A stretch of DNA of 64,000 bases, taken from SZUA-22 sp963751695. Its GTDB lineage: Bacteria > Bacteroidota > Ignavibacteria > Ignavibacteriales > Melioribacteraceae. Under the pieces are notes generated by a model. That model was not told the origin of the DNA. It searched no databases and worked only from the letters and a program-made list of their open reading frames with translations. Position numbers and translations under genes: made by a program. Each line of letters opens with the position of its first letter. The first letter of the stretch is position 1. The DNA is taken from the NCBI GenBank assembly GCA_963751695.1, contig CAVVVP010000003.1:744001-808000 (forward strand). Direction: 5' to 3'. This document shows positions 25,297 through 33,835 of the stretch, in pieces.

Positions 25297-26667
25297 TTAA
25301 TATTCTTCCTCATTTGGTTTGGAAGGTATGTCGAGTTCTTCAATTTTTCTGTACAACGATGATAAACCGATTGATAATGCTTTTGCTGCTTCTTCTTTAC
25401 TGTAATTGTGGTTCTTAATAACTGAAGCTATATGCTCTTTTTCAAAATTTCGAATCGCTTCTTTCAACGAATCTGGAAATTTATGTGTATTGAAGTCAGT
25501 TCTGATATAGTCAGTCAAATTGGAGAGTTTAATTGTTTCGTCATCTGAAAAAATAACTGCTCTTTCAATAATATTTTCTAGCTCTCTAACTCCACCTCTC
25601 CAATTATAGTTAATCAATGCTTTCATTGCAGCGGTGTCAACACGAAGAATCTTCTTACCCATTTCAATAGAATATTTTTCCACAAAATGATTTACAAGCA
25701 ATGGTATATCATCCTTTCGTTCGTTGAGAGAGGGGAGACTGATTTCAATGACATTTAATCTGTAGAATAAGTCTTCTCTAAATTCACCCGCAAGCGATTT
25801 CTCGTATAAATTCTGATTTGTTGCAGCAATAATTCTGACATTTGTTGAAACTGTTTTAGTACCACCAACTGGGAGGAATTGTTTATCTTCAATTGCACGC
25901 AGCAGCTTCACTTGCATGTTCAATGGTAAATCCCCAATTTCATCTAAGAACAAAGTGCCACCATCAGCAACTTTGAAAAGTCCCGCTTTGTCTTCAACAG
26001 CGCCAGTAAATGCTCCTTTTTTATGACCAAACAACTCACTTTCGATTAAATTCTCGGATATAGCTCCACAGTTTATTGGGAGAAATATACTGTCTTTTCT
26101 ATTACTCTTAAAATGAATTGCTTTTGCTACAAGTTCTTTGCCTGTGCCGCTTTTCCCGGTAATTAGAACATTACTGTTTGTAGTTGCTACTTGATTGATC
26201 AGGTTAAAAACCTTCTTTATCACCATGCTATCGCCAATAATATTTTGGTATCCACCGCTTGTAGATATATGTTGTCTTAATGATTTGTTCTCTTGCGAAA
26301 GTCTTCTGTAGTTGAATAATTTTTTAAGTCTTACAGTAAGTTCATCAAACTCAACTGGTTTTATAAGATAATCGTAAGCTCCTTCGCGAAGTGCTTCAAT
26401 TGCAGTATTGACAGAAGCATAAGCGGTCATTACTATAAAGAATGTATCTGGACTAATCTTATTTGCTTGGTTCAGCAAAGCCATTCCATCGAGATTGGGC
26501 ATTTTTATATCTGTGATCACAACATCAAAAGATTCGTTCTTTATTAACTCAAGCGCATCAAGTCCATCAGAGGATGTTTTCGTTTGGTAACCCTCATCAT
26601 CAAGCACGAGTTGCATTGAATCTCTGAGTGTCTTTTCATCATCCACGATTAATATATTCATTGACAT
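25297..26667 (-). CDS. Sigma-54-dependent response regulator, NtrC family
   Basis: This 456-residue regulator activates transcription by sigma-54 RNA polymerase. The receiver domain (1-120) has the acidic pair D9-D10 and the phosphoacceptor D53 (ITDIKMPNLDG). The AAA+ domain has Walker A GKSGTGKE near 167, the sigma-54 contact loop GAFTGA near 217 and FLDEIGDLPL near 240. The C-terminal Fis-type helix-turn-helix contains YSKEEAAKALSIGLSSLYRKI. All parts are intact. The sensor kinase encoded 12 bases upstream is its probable partner. A sigma-54 target promoter was not identified in this window. Confidence 0.95.
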   Translation of the reverse strand: MSMNILIVDDEKTLRDSMQLVLDDEGYQTKTSSDGLDALELIKNESFDVVITDIKMPNLDGMALLNQANKISPDTFFIVMTAYASVNTAIEALREGAYDYLIKPVEFDELTVRLKKLFNYRRLSQENKSLRQHISTSGGYQNIIGDSMVIKKVFNLINQVATTNSNVLITGKSGTGKELVAKAIHFKSNRKDSIFLPINCGAISENLIESELFGHKKGAFTGAVEDKAGLFKVADGGTLFLDEIGDLPLNMQVKLLRAIEDKQFLPVGGTKTVSTNVRIIAATNQNLYEKSLAGEFREDLFYRLNVIEISLPSLNERKDDIPLLVNHFVEKYSIEMGKKILRVDTAAMKALINYNWRGGVRELENIIERAVIFSDDETIKLSNLTDYIRTDFNTHKFPDSLKEAIRNFEKEHIASVIKNHNYSKEEAAKALSIGLSSLYRKIEELDIPSKPNEEEY

Positions 26668-26679
26668 TTTAATTTTCCT

Positions 26680-28179
26680 CTAATTTTTATTTACCGGGAG
26701 CTTAATTGTAAAGATAGATCCTTCGTCAACCTTACTCTTTACAGTAATATTACCATTTAGTTTTTTAATAATCCCATAGCTGACTGAGAGTCCCAATCCC
26801 GTTCCTCTTCCAACTTCTTTTGTTGTAAAAAACGGATCAAAAATCTTGTTTACTATATCAGGATTCATTCCACAGCCATTATCTTTTATGTCTATACAAA
26901 CAAAGTTGTTATCCAAATATGTTTTTACCTCGATTTTTCCCTCACCGGCAATTGCATCTAATGAGTTTATAAGAATGTTTACAAATACTTGCAGTAATTG
27001 ATCTGGAACGACATTGATCATTGGAAGATCAGAATCCATACTTGTTACGAACTCAACATTCTTAACTCGCTTGTCATACTTTACAATACCGACAGAAGTT
27101 TTAAGAACATCAGTGATTGGTAGAAGTTCTTTATCTTCACCAGGTGGTCGAGAAAAATCAACAAGTTCTCTAACAATTTTTGAAATTCTATCAATATTTT
27201 CTCTAATTGTTTTAAGCTGATCGCTCAAACTTTCGTCCTCATTCTTACGCTGCATTAGCTGAACTAGCGATGAAATAGAAGCCAGCGGATTTCCGATCTC
27301 ATGTGCCACTCCTGCAGCTAGCTGACCAATTACCGCTAATTTTTCTGATTGATCGATCTGCTGCTGAAGCTGTTTAACTTGTGATTTATCGTGTATAATG
27401 ACCGTTCTTCCATCACTTTGCCCATCATTACTTGGAAGCTGAGCAACCGTGAGTTGAACAGGAATTCGTTTCCCAAACTTTGTAATTCTTTCGGTATCCA
27501 GAATTTTAACATCCCCTGTTAAGCTTACTTCTCGTTTTATATAGTCCAATTCCTCCATATATTTTTCTGTCCGAGGAAGTAAGAACGTGGATGTCTGCCC
27601 TATCACTTCTTCTTCTGTGTATCCAAAAATTTTCTCAGCACCTTTATTCCAAGACACAAACTTTTCGTCCTTGTCGATCACTGCTATAGCTGTATCAGAT
27701 TTATGGAGAATAGTTTTTAGGTATCTCTGATTCATCTCTAATTTGCGTGCAAGTCGATTTCTGTCTTGAACCAGCTCTTTGGTCTGAGCGCTTTGATAAA
27801 GCAAACTATAACGAGCAAAAACCTGTTCAATTATTTCGTCGATGAATCCAATTATTATTATTGGATCATAATCAAAATCACTTGCTTTATCAATATTATG
27901 AAGTAACGCAAATCGACCTAAACTGTAAACATGACTTACCTCCAGCAAATTTAAGTTGGATTTTGAGAAAAGCAGAAATGAATCTATAAGGTACTGATCT
28001 GCCGAAAGATACTTTGACGTTTCAACTACTTGAATGAGAGTTTTTAAACTTGCTTCAACGAATGTTTTTATCTGAGGCATTGAAAGTCTATTACCAAAAT
28101 TAGAATCAATTTTTTCACTCCAATTTGTTAAGATCTGATTATAATAATCGTTTAATAATTTTAGGATTATTTTTTTCAT
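26680..28179 (-). CDS. Cytoplasmic PAS-domain sensor histidine kinase (NtrB-like)
   Basis: A 499-residue kinase with an unusual helical N-terminal region (1-140; no membrane segment), a PAS domain (about 150-265, including IAVIDKDEKFVSWNKGAEKIFGY), and a HisKA domain with H293 in AAGVAHEIGNPLASIS. The HATPase domain has an N box (NILINSLDAI), G1 (DNGCGM) and G2 (GTGLGLSV). The AxHEIGNPLA type of H box is common in NtrB-like partners of sigma-54 regulators. The NtrC-type regulator follows 12 bases downstream. The start codon shares one base with the stop of the flavoprotein gene (TAATG), so the two are coupled. Confidence 0.93.
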   Translation of the reverse strand: MKKIILKLLNDYYNQILTNWSEKIDSNFGNRLSMPQIKTFVEASLKTLIQVVETSKYLSADQYLIDSFLLFSKSNLNLLEVSHVYSLGRFALLHNIDKASDFDYDPIIIIGFIDEIIEQVFARYSLLYQSAQTKELVQDRNRLARKLEMNQRYLKTILHKSDTAIAVIDKDEKFVSWNKGAEKIFGYTEEEVIGQTSTFLLPRTEKYMEELDYIKREVSLTGDVKILDTERITKFGKRIPVQLTVAQLPSNDGQSDGRTVIIHDKSQVKQLQQQIDQSEKLAVIGQLAAGVAHEIGNPLASISSLVQLMQRKNEDESLSDQLKTIRENIDRISKIVRELVDFSRPPGEDKELLPITDVLKTSVGIVKYDKRVKNVEFVTSMDSDLPMINVVPDQLLQVFVNILINSLDAIAGEGKIEVKTYLDNNFVCIDIKDNGCGMNPDIVNKIFDPFFTTKEVGRGTGLGLSVSYGIIKKLNGNITVKSKVDEGSIFTIKLPVNKN

Positions 28180-29351
28180 TAAAGCGCAAATACCTTAGCT
28201 ATATCAACCAATACTGATGGATTATTAAACAATGCCGTTCTAAATAAATTTCCAATTGTGCGTTTTTCCAATGGCACTTTTTCAAATGAGTGGGCAATAT
28301 TGTTAAATTTATCATCACTAAAATTATAAATAGCATTTTTAATTCTATCGTATGTCTCATGCTTTTTGCCACGAGCATTGTACCAAGCTTTATCGTAAGT
28401 AAGAATATGATCAAGGTTATTTCGAGCAACTGCCTCAGCTGCAATCGTTCCACCAATTTTTCCTCCGATCATCCCGCTTGATATGCCTCCGCCTGAAAGG
28501 GGATTAACTTGGCGAGCAGCATCACCAACAATTATAATACCTGGAGCAGAAATATTTTCCAAAGTTATTGATGAGGGAACTCCACCGGCAATTTGGGTTA
28601 GAATTGGTTTATTTGGATAGTTTTTCAACATAAAATCATTTAAAAAGGATAAGGCAGATTTTTTCTTTCCAATCAAACCACTTACTCCCAGTCCAATATT
28701 TGCTGTGGTCCTTCCTTTGGGAAAAACCCAAAAATATCCCTCAGGAGCGACTTCTCTGCCAAAATAAAAATAGCATGTGCTATCATCAACAGAAATATCA
28801 GATACTGTAATTTGCACGCAAGATTCCATATCTCTAAAATCTATATGTGTTTTTATACCCGCCCAACGCCCAACTCGTGATTCAACTCCATCAGCCGCAA
28901 TTACAACTTTCGACTTAACCTCTTTTTGCTCACCTTGATATTCAAACTTTACTCCTGCAACTTTGTCATTTTCAAATAAAAGTTCATTAACGTAAGCTCG
29001 GGTCAATATCTGAGCTCCAGCTGTTGAAGCTTGCTTTGCCAGCTCATAATCAAAAATTCTTCTTTCTAAAACATACCCTAACTGATCTAGTGGGAGTACT
29101 ACTTCTGTTCCATCAGGAGATACCATACAGAATTTGTCGATCGTTGCAGCTATGAATTTCTCATCAGGAGTAATGAACTCCTCTATACCAGCTTTACTGA
29201 CGGCCTCACCGCATCTTACAGGATAGCCTACATCTCTATCCTTTTCTAGCATTAAAACAGAAACCCCCTGTTCTGCCGCAAACCTGGCAGCCATGGATCC
29301 AGCTGGACCGGCACCTACAACAACTATATCGTATTCCTTATTCAAAAACAT
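28179..29351 (-). CDS. Geranylgeranyl reductase family flavoprotein
   Basis: A 390-residue FAD-dependent oxidoreductase of the geranylgeranyl reductase/ChlP family. VVGAGPAGSMAARFA (about 11-25) binds the FAD adenine. PVRCGEAVSKAG, YVLERRIFD, ADGVESRVGRWAG and IIVGDAARQVNPLSGGGI are the family blocks in order. Members hydrogenate isoprenoid double bonds, in archaeal lipids, chlorophyll side chains or menaquinone tails. A two-cluster ferredoxin encoded 64 bases upstream is a plausible electron donor, as known for archaeal enzymes. Since this genome makes menaquinone, tail saturation is one possible role. I infer this only from context. Confidence 0.88.
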   Translation of the reverse strand: MFLNKEYDIVVVGAGPAGSMAARFAAEQGVSVLMLEKDRDVGYPVRCGEAVSKAGIEEFITPDEKFIAATIDKFCMVSPDGTEVVLPLDQLGYVLERRIFDYELAKQASTAGAQILTRAYVNELLFENDKVAGVKFEYQGEQKEVKSKVVIAADGVESRVGRWAGIKTHIDFRDMESCVQITVSDISVDDSTCYFYFGREVAPEGYFWVFPKGRTTANIGLGVSGLIGKKKSALSFLNDFMLKNYPNKPILTQIAGGVPSSITLENISAPGIIIVGDAARQVNPLSGGGISSGMIGGKIGGTIAAEAVARNNLDHILTYDKAWYNARGKKHETYDRIKNAIYNFSDDKFNNIAHSFEKVPLEKRTIGNLFRTALFNNPSVLVDIAKVFAL

Positions 29352-29415
29352 TTTTGGGTAATTTAGAATTAAAATTAGAAGTTTAATTATGGTTATGATC
29401 GTGAAATCGAACTTC

Positions 29416-29634
29416 CTAATTCTGTTTTGATTTTCCTTCTTTGTTAAATTTTAACACTTCAATTGGACAAGACCAAACACATTTAGCACAGTTAGTGCAG
29501 AGATCTTCAATGATCCGTATTTCAGATTCTTTCAGTTCTATCGCATCTTCTGGACAGATACCAACACAGCAGCCACAAAAATCACATTTATTTGGAATAA
29601 TATCTATTAATAACAATTCTGTTAAGATTCCCAA
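29416..29634 (-). CDS. 2[4Fe-4S] ferredoxin
   Basis: A 72-residue electron carrier with two cluster motifs: CDFCGCCVGICP (C17, C20, C23, C27) and CTNCAKCVWSCP (C46, C49, C52, C56). The short N-terminal segment MGILTELLLIDI is hydrophobic but too short and unshaped for a signal peptide. It is the first gene of the long minus-strand series and lies 64 bases before the geranylgeranyl reductase gene, which suggests that it feeds electrons to that enzyme. Confidence 0.92.
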   Translation of the reverse strand: MGILTELLLIDIIPNKCDFCGCCVGICPEDAIELKESEIRIIEDLCTNCAKCVWSCPIEVLKFNKEGKSKQN

Positions 29635-29760
29635 TTTTGAGAATCAAAGATAATCAAAGATCAAAGCAAATAAAAATTGGGGAGTTATGATAGACTGTAA
29701 CGGGAATCAATCAAAAAATTTGTAATTTAATTTTTCTAATCTGAATAATTATGGTGTTAG

Positions 29761-31791
29761 ATGTTAAGTTCAATTTTAAGGTTTATTGCAACAATTCTAT
29801 TACTTACTTTAGGTACAATAATGGCTTCTTCAGAAATTAATATTATGCCTTATCCTCAACAAATTAAACTTGGGGAAGGCAAATTTAGGTTAAACCACGA
29901 ATTTCAAGTCTCAATAAATGAAAATGACCCAAAAATTTTTGCTGCTGCCACTCGTTTTATTAGAAGATTGGATGGCAGAACAGGATTATTCTTGAGTCAA
30001 GATTTTATTACTAAAGAGAATAATCCCCAAAAAGTAGTAATGGAAATTGTATTCAATAAAATAGGCGAAGCAAAGCTGGGAGTAAATGAATCATATTCAC
30101 TAACTATCTCGGACCACAAAGTCGATCTGTCTGCAGAGACAAGCATTGGAGCCATTTATGGTTTGGAAACGATTTTGCAATTGCTGTCAGTTGATGAAGA
30201 AGGTTATTACCTGCCGGAAATCGAGATTAAAGATGAACCTCGTTTCCCATGGCGTGGATTACTTATAGACGCGTGCCGGCATTTTATTCCTATCGATGTG
30301 TTAAAAAGAAATATTGATGGAATGACATCAGCAAAGATGAATGTTCTTCATTGGCACTTGAGCGAAGATCAAGGATTTAGGGTTGAAAGTAAAGTTTTTC
30401 CGAAACTTCATGAACTTGGTTCAGATGGTTTATATTACACGCAAACTGAAATTAAGGAAATTGTACAGTACGCTGGGGATAGAGGAATTAGAGTAATTCC
30501 AGAATTTGATATCCCTGGACATGCAACCAGCTGGTTTGTTGGATATCCAGAATTGGCAAGCGCCCCCGGGCCATACACAATTGAAAGAAATTGGGGAATT
30601 ATGGATCCGACAATGGATCCGACAAAAGAAGAAACTTATGAGTTCCTGAATAAACTTTTTACAGAGATCGTCGATCTTTTTCCAGATGAATATTTGCATA
30701 TTGGTGGGGATGAAAATAATGGTAAGCAATGGGATGCAAATGAGAAAATCCAAGAGTTTATGAGGGAAAACGAAATTTCTGATAATCATGAATTGCAAGC
30801 TTACTTCAATAAAAGAGTTCTTAAAATCTTAACAAAGCTTAACAAAAAGATGATCGGTTGGGATGAAATACTTGTTCCAGAAATTCCCAAAACAGTTATG
30901 ATCCAATCATGGAGGGGGCAGGAGTCACTTGTAAAATCGGCTCGGGAAGGTTATAAAGGGATTCTTTCTAATGGATATTACATCGATCTCGCTCAATCAA
31001 CCGAATTTCATTATTTGAATGATCCAATTCCATCAGACTCTCCATTGAGTGATGACGAGAAGAGAAACATTTTAGGTGGTGAAGCTACAATGTGGTCAGA
31101 AATGGTTACGCATGAAACTGTTGACTCAAGAATTTGGCCAAGAACCGCTGCAATAGCTGAGAGATTCTGGTCAAACCAATCTGTAGTTGATGTTGATGAT
31201 ATGCACAAGAGGATGGAGAGATTTACCTATATGCTTGAAGAACATGGACTTCTACATATTAAAAATTACGAAATGATGCTGCGAAGATTAACTAACAATC
31301 AAAGTATTAACGAATTGAAAGTGTTGGTTGATATTTTGGAACCAGTAAAAATTTATGAGCGTCACAGTCAGGGAGTTAAGTACACTCAACAATCTCCCTA
31401 CACCCGCGTTGTTGATGCGGCAAGGCCAGAATCCGAGACAGCAAGAAAGTTCAATAAATGTGTCGGAGAATTTTTAGAATCAAAAGACCCTGGGAAACTT
31501 GACAGAATTAATAAGATGCTGATTACATGGAAAGACAACTATGAGAAGCTTGTTCCAATAATTTCCAAATCACCTATTATTAAAGAAATTGAACCACATT
31601 CACAGAATCTATCAGATATTTCTCAAGTTGGATTAGAGGCACTAGTTTTATTAAGAAGTGGAGAATCTGCACCAGTAAAATGGAAGGACAAAGCGAATGG
31701 TTTATTGGAAAGCGCCAAAGAGCCATATGGACAAACAGAAATTCATGTTGTTGAGGGAATTGAATTGTTAGTTAAGGAAACTGGAGAATAA
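29761..31791 (+). CDS. Beta-N-acetylhexosaminidase, GH20
   Basis: A secreted exo-glycosidase that removes terminal beta-GlcNAc or GalNAc by substrate-assisted catalysis. After a signal peptide (about 1-21) come a GH20b domain (about 25-155) and the catalytic GH20 barrel starting at FPWRGLLIDACRHF. The catalytic pair is D317-E318 in HIGGDEN. Further conserved elements are HWHLSEDQGFR, PEFDIPGHATSW and IMDPTMDPTKEET. The 676 residues include an extra C-terminal helical region of about 150 residues after the barrel. It is transcribed divergently from the ferredoxin gene. Chitin fragments or peptidoglycan/glycan termini are possible substrates. Confidence 0.93.
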   Translation: MLSSILRFIATILLLTLGTIMASSEINIMPYPQQIKLGEGKFRLNHEFQVSINENDPKIFAAATRFIRRLDGRTGLFLSQDFITKENNPQKVVMEIVFNKIGEAKLGVNESYSLTISDHKVDLSAETSIGAIYGLETILQLLSVDEEGYYLPEIEIKDEPRFPWRGLLIDACRHFIPIDVLKRNIDGMTSAKMNVLHWHLSEDQGFRVESKVFPKLHELGSDGLYYTQTEIKEIVQYAGDRGIRVIPEFDIPGHATSWFVGYPELASAPGPYTIERNWGIMDPTMDPTKEETYEFLNKLFTEIVDLFPDEYLHIGGDENNGKQWDANEKIQEFMRENEISDNHELQAYFNKRVLKILTKLNKKMIGWDEILVPEIPKTVMIQSWRGQESLVKSAREGYKGILSNGYYIDLAQSTEFHYLNDPIPSDSPLSDDEKRNILGGEATMWSEMVTHETVDSRIWPRTAAIAERFWSNQSVVDVDDMHKRMERFTYMLEEHGLLHIKNYEMMLRRLTNNQSINELKVLVDILEPVKIYERHSQGVKYTQQSPYTRVVDAARPESETARKFNKCVGEFLESKDPGKLDRINKMLITWKDNYEKLVPIISKSPIIKEIEPHSQNLSDISQVGLEALVLLRSGESAPVKWKDKANGLLESAKEPYGQTEIHVVEGIELLVKETGE

Positions 31792-31798
31792 TCAGTTT

Positions 31799-31830
31799 GG
31801 GGATCAATAATGAAATTATTATTGATCCCC
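31799..31830. terminator. Bidirectional hairpin between GH20 and EVE genes
   Basis: A perfect 13-bp stem, GGGGATCAATAAT (31799-31811) and ATTATTGATCCCC (31818-31830), with a six-base loop, lies between convergent genes and includes the stop codon of the EVE gene. Neither side has a T-tract, so it may act as an RNA 3'-end stabiliser rather than an intrinsic terminator. Confidence 0.5.
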
Positions 31831-32283
31831 CAGTTTCACAATTAATTCCAACTCTTTTTTCTCTATTGGCATTACAGATAAGCGGTTTCCTCTTTGGACA
31901 AGCCTCATATCCTGTAGTTTAGGATTTTCTTTGATTTCAGCTAAAGTAACTGGTCGCTTAAACTTTCTGACAAGTTTAATATCCACCATTATCCAAGTAG
32001 GGTTCTCTTCTTTACTTTTTGGATCGTAATGTTTATCGTCAGGATCGAATGCAGTAAAATCTGGATAACCTTCCTTAACAACTTTACACAATCCAACTAC
32101 AGCAGTAGGTTCAGCATTACTGTGGTAAAATAGCACTTGATCCTCTTTCTTCATTTCATCACGCATAAAATTACGAGCCTGATAATTTCGCACACCATCC
32201 CAATAGGTTCTTTTATCCTTTACTAAATCATCAATTGAGTAGGTAGAAGGTTCAGTTTTTACAAGCCAGTATTCTTTCTTCAT
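31819..32283 (-). CDS. EVE domain protein
   Basis: A 154-residue protein that is essentially one EVE domain (PUA/YTH-like fold). It starts KEYWLVKTEPSTYSIDDLV and continues with the hallmark TYWDGVRNYQARNFMRDEM and QVLFYHSNAEPTAVVG. It ends with LVQRGNRLSVMPI. EVE domains bind modified bases in nucleic acids. Stand-alone EVE proteins are widespread and their physiological role is uncertain. The gene is monocistronic and convergent with the hexosaminidase gene; the 389 bases upstream carry the divergent promoter region of the GldL-like operon. Confidence 0.92.
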   Translation of the reverse strand: MKKEYWLVKTEPSTYSIDDLVKDKRTYWDGVRNYQARNFMRDEMKKEDQVLFYHSNAEPTAVVGLCKVVKEGYPDFTAFDPDDKHYDPKSKEENPTWIMVDIKLVRKFKRPVTLAEIKENPKLQDMRLVQRGNRLSVMPIEKKELELIVKLGDQ

Positions 32284-32672
32284 TTAATTATTTCCTTATG
32301 GATTTATTCAGTAGCTCTAAAATAATTCCTTTTCAACAAATAATCATTTTTTAGCTTGTTTATTTTATAAAATGTATACTACTTGAGAAGTAAAGAAATT
32401 TAACTTATGACCCATCATCCTGATAAATTGTAATAATTACTTGTTATTGGCAATGAAGGTAATTTATTCATTGGGGAGTTGTAGATATTACTTCCAATAA
32501 AAATGAACAAATAAAAAAGTGCTTATTTGATCAATTTTCAATACTTTTTGCTGGTAGATGAGTTAAATTTTTTAACTGGCCTGATATATGATATAATTTG
32601 TTGAAAAAATGAATATTTCAACTATATTTGTATAAGATATCTTTTTTGAATAGGAATTAAGAGGAGGAAAAA
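32284..32672. other. 389-base intergenic region before the GldL/M-like operon
   Basis: An AT-rich divergent region with no convincing small gene. It contains a perfect 17-base palindrome, AGTTAAA-TTT-TTTAACT (32561-32577), which lies about 20 bases upstream of the promoter candidate at 32597-32630. The palindrome is a possible operator, but with this base composition it could arise by chance. A strong ribosome-binding site (AGGAGG, 32662-32667) precedes the TTG start of the GldL-like gene. I see no clear promoter for the EVE gene. Confidence 0.5.
32597..32630 (+). promoter_or_regulatory. Bacteroidota-type promoter of the GldL/M-like operon
   Basis: TTTGTTG (32597-32603), a 19-base spacer and TATATTTG (32623-32630) match the Bacteroidota primary-sigma consensus (TTG-N19-21-TAnnTTTG). 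Transcription would begin near 32637, leaving a leader of about 36 bases that includes the AGGAGG ribosome-binding site. Confidence 0.6.
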
Positions 32673-33200
32673 TTGACGGCACGCAAAAGAGAGCCGCTTC
32701 ATCAACCCAAAACCTTTATCGGTAAGTTCATGGTTTATAAGTTTGTACCCAAGTATGCTAACAATGTAATGGGGCTTGTTTATTTAGGAGCAGCATTATT
32801 GATTATAATTGTTGGCCTTAGAGGTTTAGGATCACTAGCTGGAACGGTTGGACTTATTCCGGATTTTTTAATTGGACCTGACAACAAGATCGATCCTTAT
32901 TGGGTTATGTTGGCATTGCTTGTAGAGTTTGCAATGCTCTTTCTACTGGCGATCGTAACCTTTTATACTCCATCTGAGTATGTTGATATTCTTCAAACTG
33001 ATGGACAAGATTCTGATGTAAAAGGATCTGCAAAGGAACTTAAGAGTGAACTTAGAGAGTTGAAGGACTTCGCTGATGAAGAGCTAAGAGTAATTGAAGA
33101 TTACGTAGATAAGTTTGATTCACTCTCTCAGAAAGTTCGCAACATTCAAATTTCAAGCATTAAAGCAATTTCTAAAATGAAAGACACAATTGATAATTAA
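32673..33200 (+). CDS. GldL-like two-helix inner-membrane motor protein
   Basis: A 175-residue protein starting at TTG behind a strong AGGAGG. It has two transmembrane helices (about 33-55 and 76-99) joined by a short periplasmic loop, then a cytoplasmic coiled coil (about 118-172). The first helix, NVMGLVYLGAALLIIIVGL, has the GldL/PorL shape. The second holds a glutamate, E85, in LLVEFAMLFLLA, where GldL has its essential proton-path glutamate before a proline-ended helix. In Bacteroidota, GldL and GldM form the proton motor of type IX secretion and gliding. The similarity is by pattern, not by a search, so homology needs testing. It leads a five-gene operon. Confidence 0.62.
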   Translation: MTARKREPLHQPKTFIGKFMVYKFVPKYANNVMGLVYLGAALLIIIVGLRGLGSLAGTVGLIPDFLIGPDNKIDPYWVMLALLVEFAMLFLLAIVTFYTPSEYVDILQTDGQDSDVKGSAKELKSELRELKDFADEELRVIEDYVDKFDSLSQKVRNIQISSIKAISKMKDTIDN

Positions 33201-33229
33201 GTAAAGTTGCAGATTAGGGATCTCAGTTA

Positions 33230-33832
33230 ATGAAAAAGAACATGATATATTTTGTAATGTACTTAGTGCTCATTGTTGAGTTGCTGATAGTCATTACAGA
33301 GAGAGATGAATTGGATGAAAAAGAGCATCTGATTCGCGACAAAATGTTGAATACGCTCGCTGAAACTTATAAGCAGCCGATTGTTTTAACAATTCCTCAA
33401 CGTACTTCAGACTATAATTTAAAGGAAAAAGACCCTCTAAGAGTGGTTCTTGCACCTGTAGGCCTAGCATCATCTGCAGAAAGAAAGAAGGTAGAATTCT
33501 TTATAGATATAGATAAAAAGACAAAGAGGAAACCAAGCGGTTGGCCAAGCGGCGGACTTTCACTTAATAATTCGACAAAAGATTTTAAACTTGTTAGAGA
33601 AGACGGAAATGCTGTATTGATAGCTAACTTCAAAAAAGAAGGTACTTATGGTTTCAAAGCATACTGTCAGCTAGAGAGAGAATTTCCAGATTATCTTCCG
33701 CAATATTTAATGGATTCGCTTACAGTAAGAGTTGGTGAATTCAAGTTGGCAAAAAGCAATACAGAGGGATTTATAGTTAGGGCCTCCACTATGGGTGGTG
33801 TTAAAAAGAAACGGGCAGAAATTTCATTCTAA
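33230..33832 (+). CDS. Single-pass periplasmic protein, possible short GldM-like motor partner
   Basis: A 200-residue protein with one N-terminal membrane helix (about 4-22, MIYFVMYLVLIVELLIVI), a charged heptad-like segment (ERDELDEKEHLIRDKMLNTL) and a beta-rich periplasmic domain. The helix resembles the NMMYLVL opening of GldM, and the gene lies 29 bases after the GldL-like gene, where gldM is expected. However, GldM is about 500 residues with four periplasmic domains; here only one domain is attached. The next gene could supply the rest. No other family is recognised. The assignment is an inference from topology and position. Confidence 0.5.
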   Translation: MKKNMIYFVMYLVLIVELLIVITERDELDEKEHLIRDKMLNTLAETYKQPIVLTIPQRTSDYNLKEKDPLRVVLAPVGLASSAERKKVEFFIDIDKKTKRKPSGWPSGGLSLNNSTKDFKLVREDGNAVLIANFKKEGTYGFKAYCQLEREFPDYLPQYLMDSLTVRVGEFKLAKSNTEGFIVRASTMGGVKKKRAEISF

Positions 33833-33835
33833 ATA

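Noticed and set aside
30601..30624. Tandem 12-base direct repeat ATGGATCCGACA in the hexosaminidase gene
   Set aside because: It encodes the MDPTMDPT block, which I know as a conserved feature of GH20 enzymes, so it is not a recent duplication.
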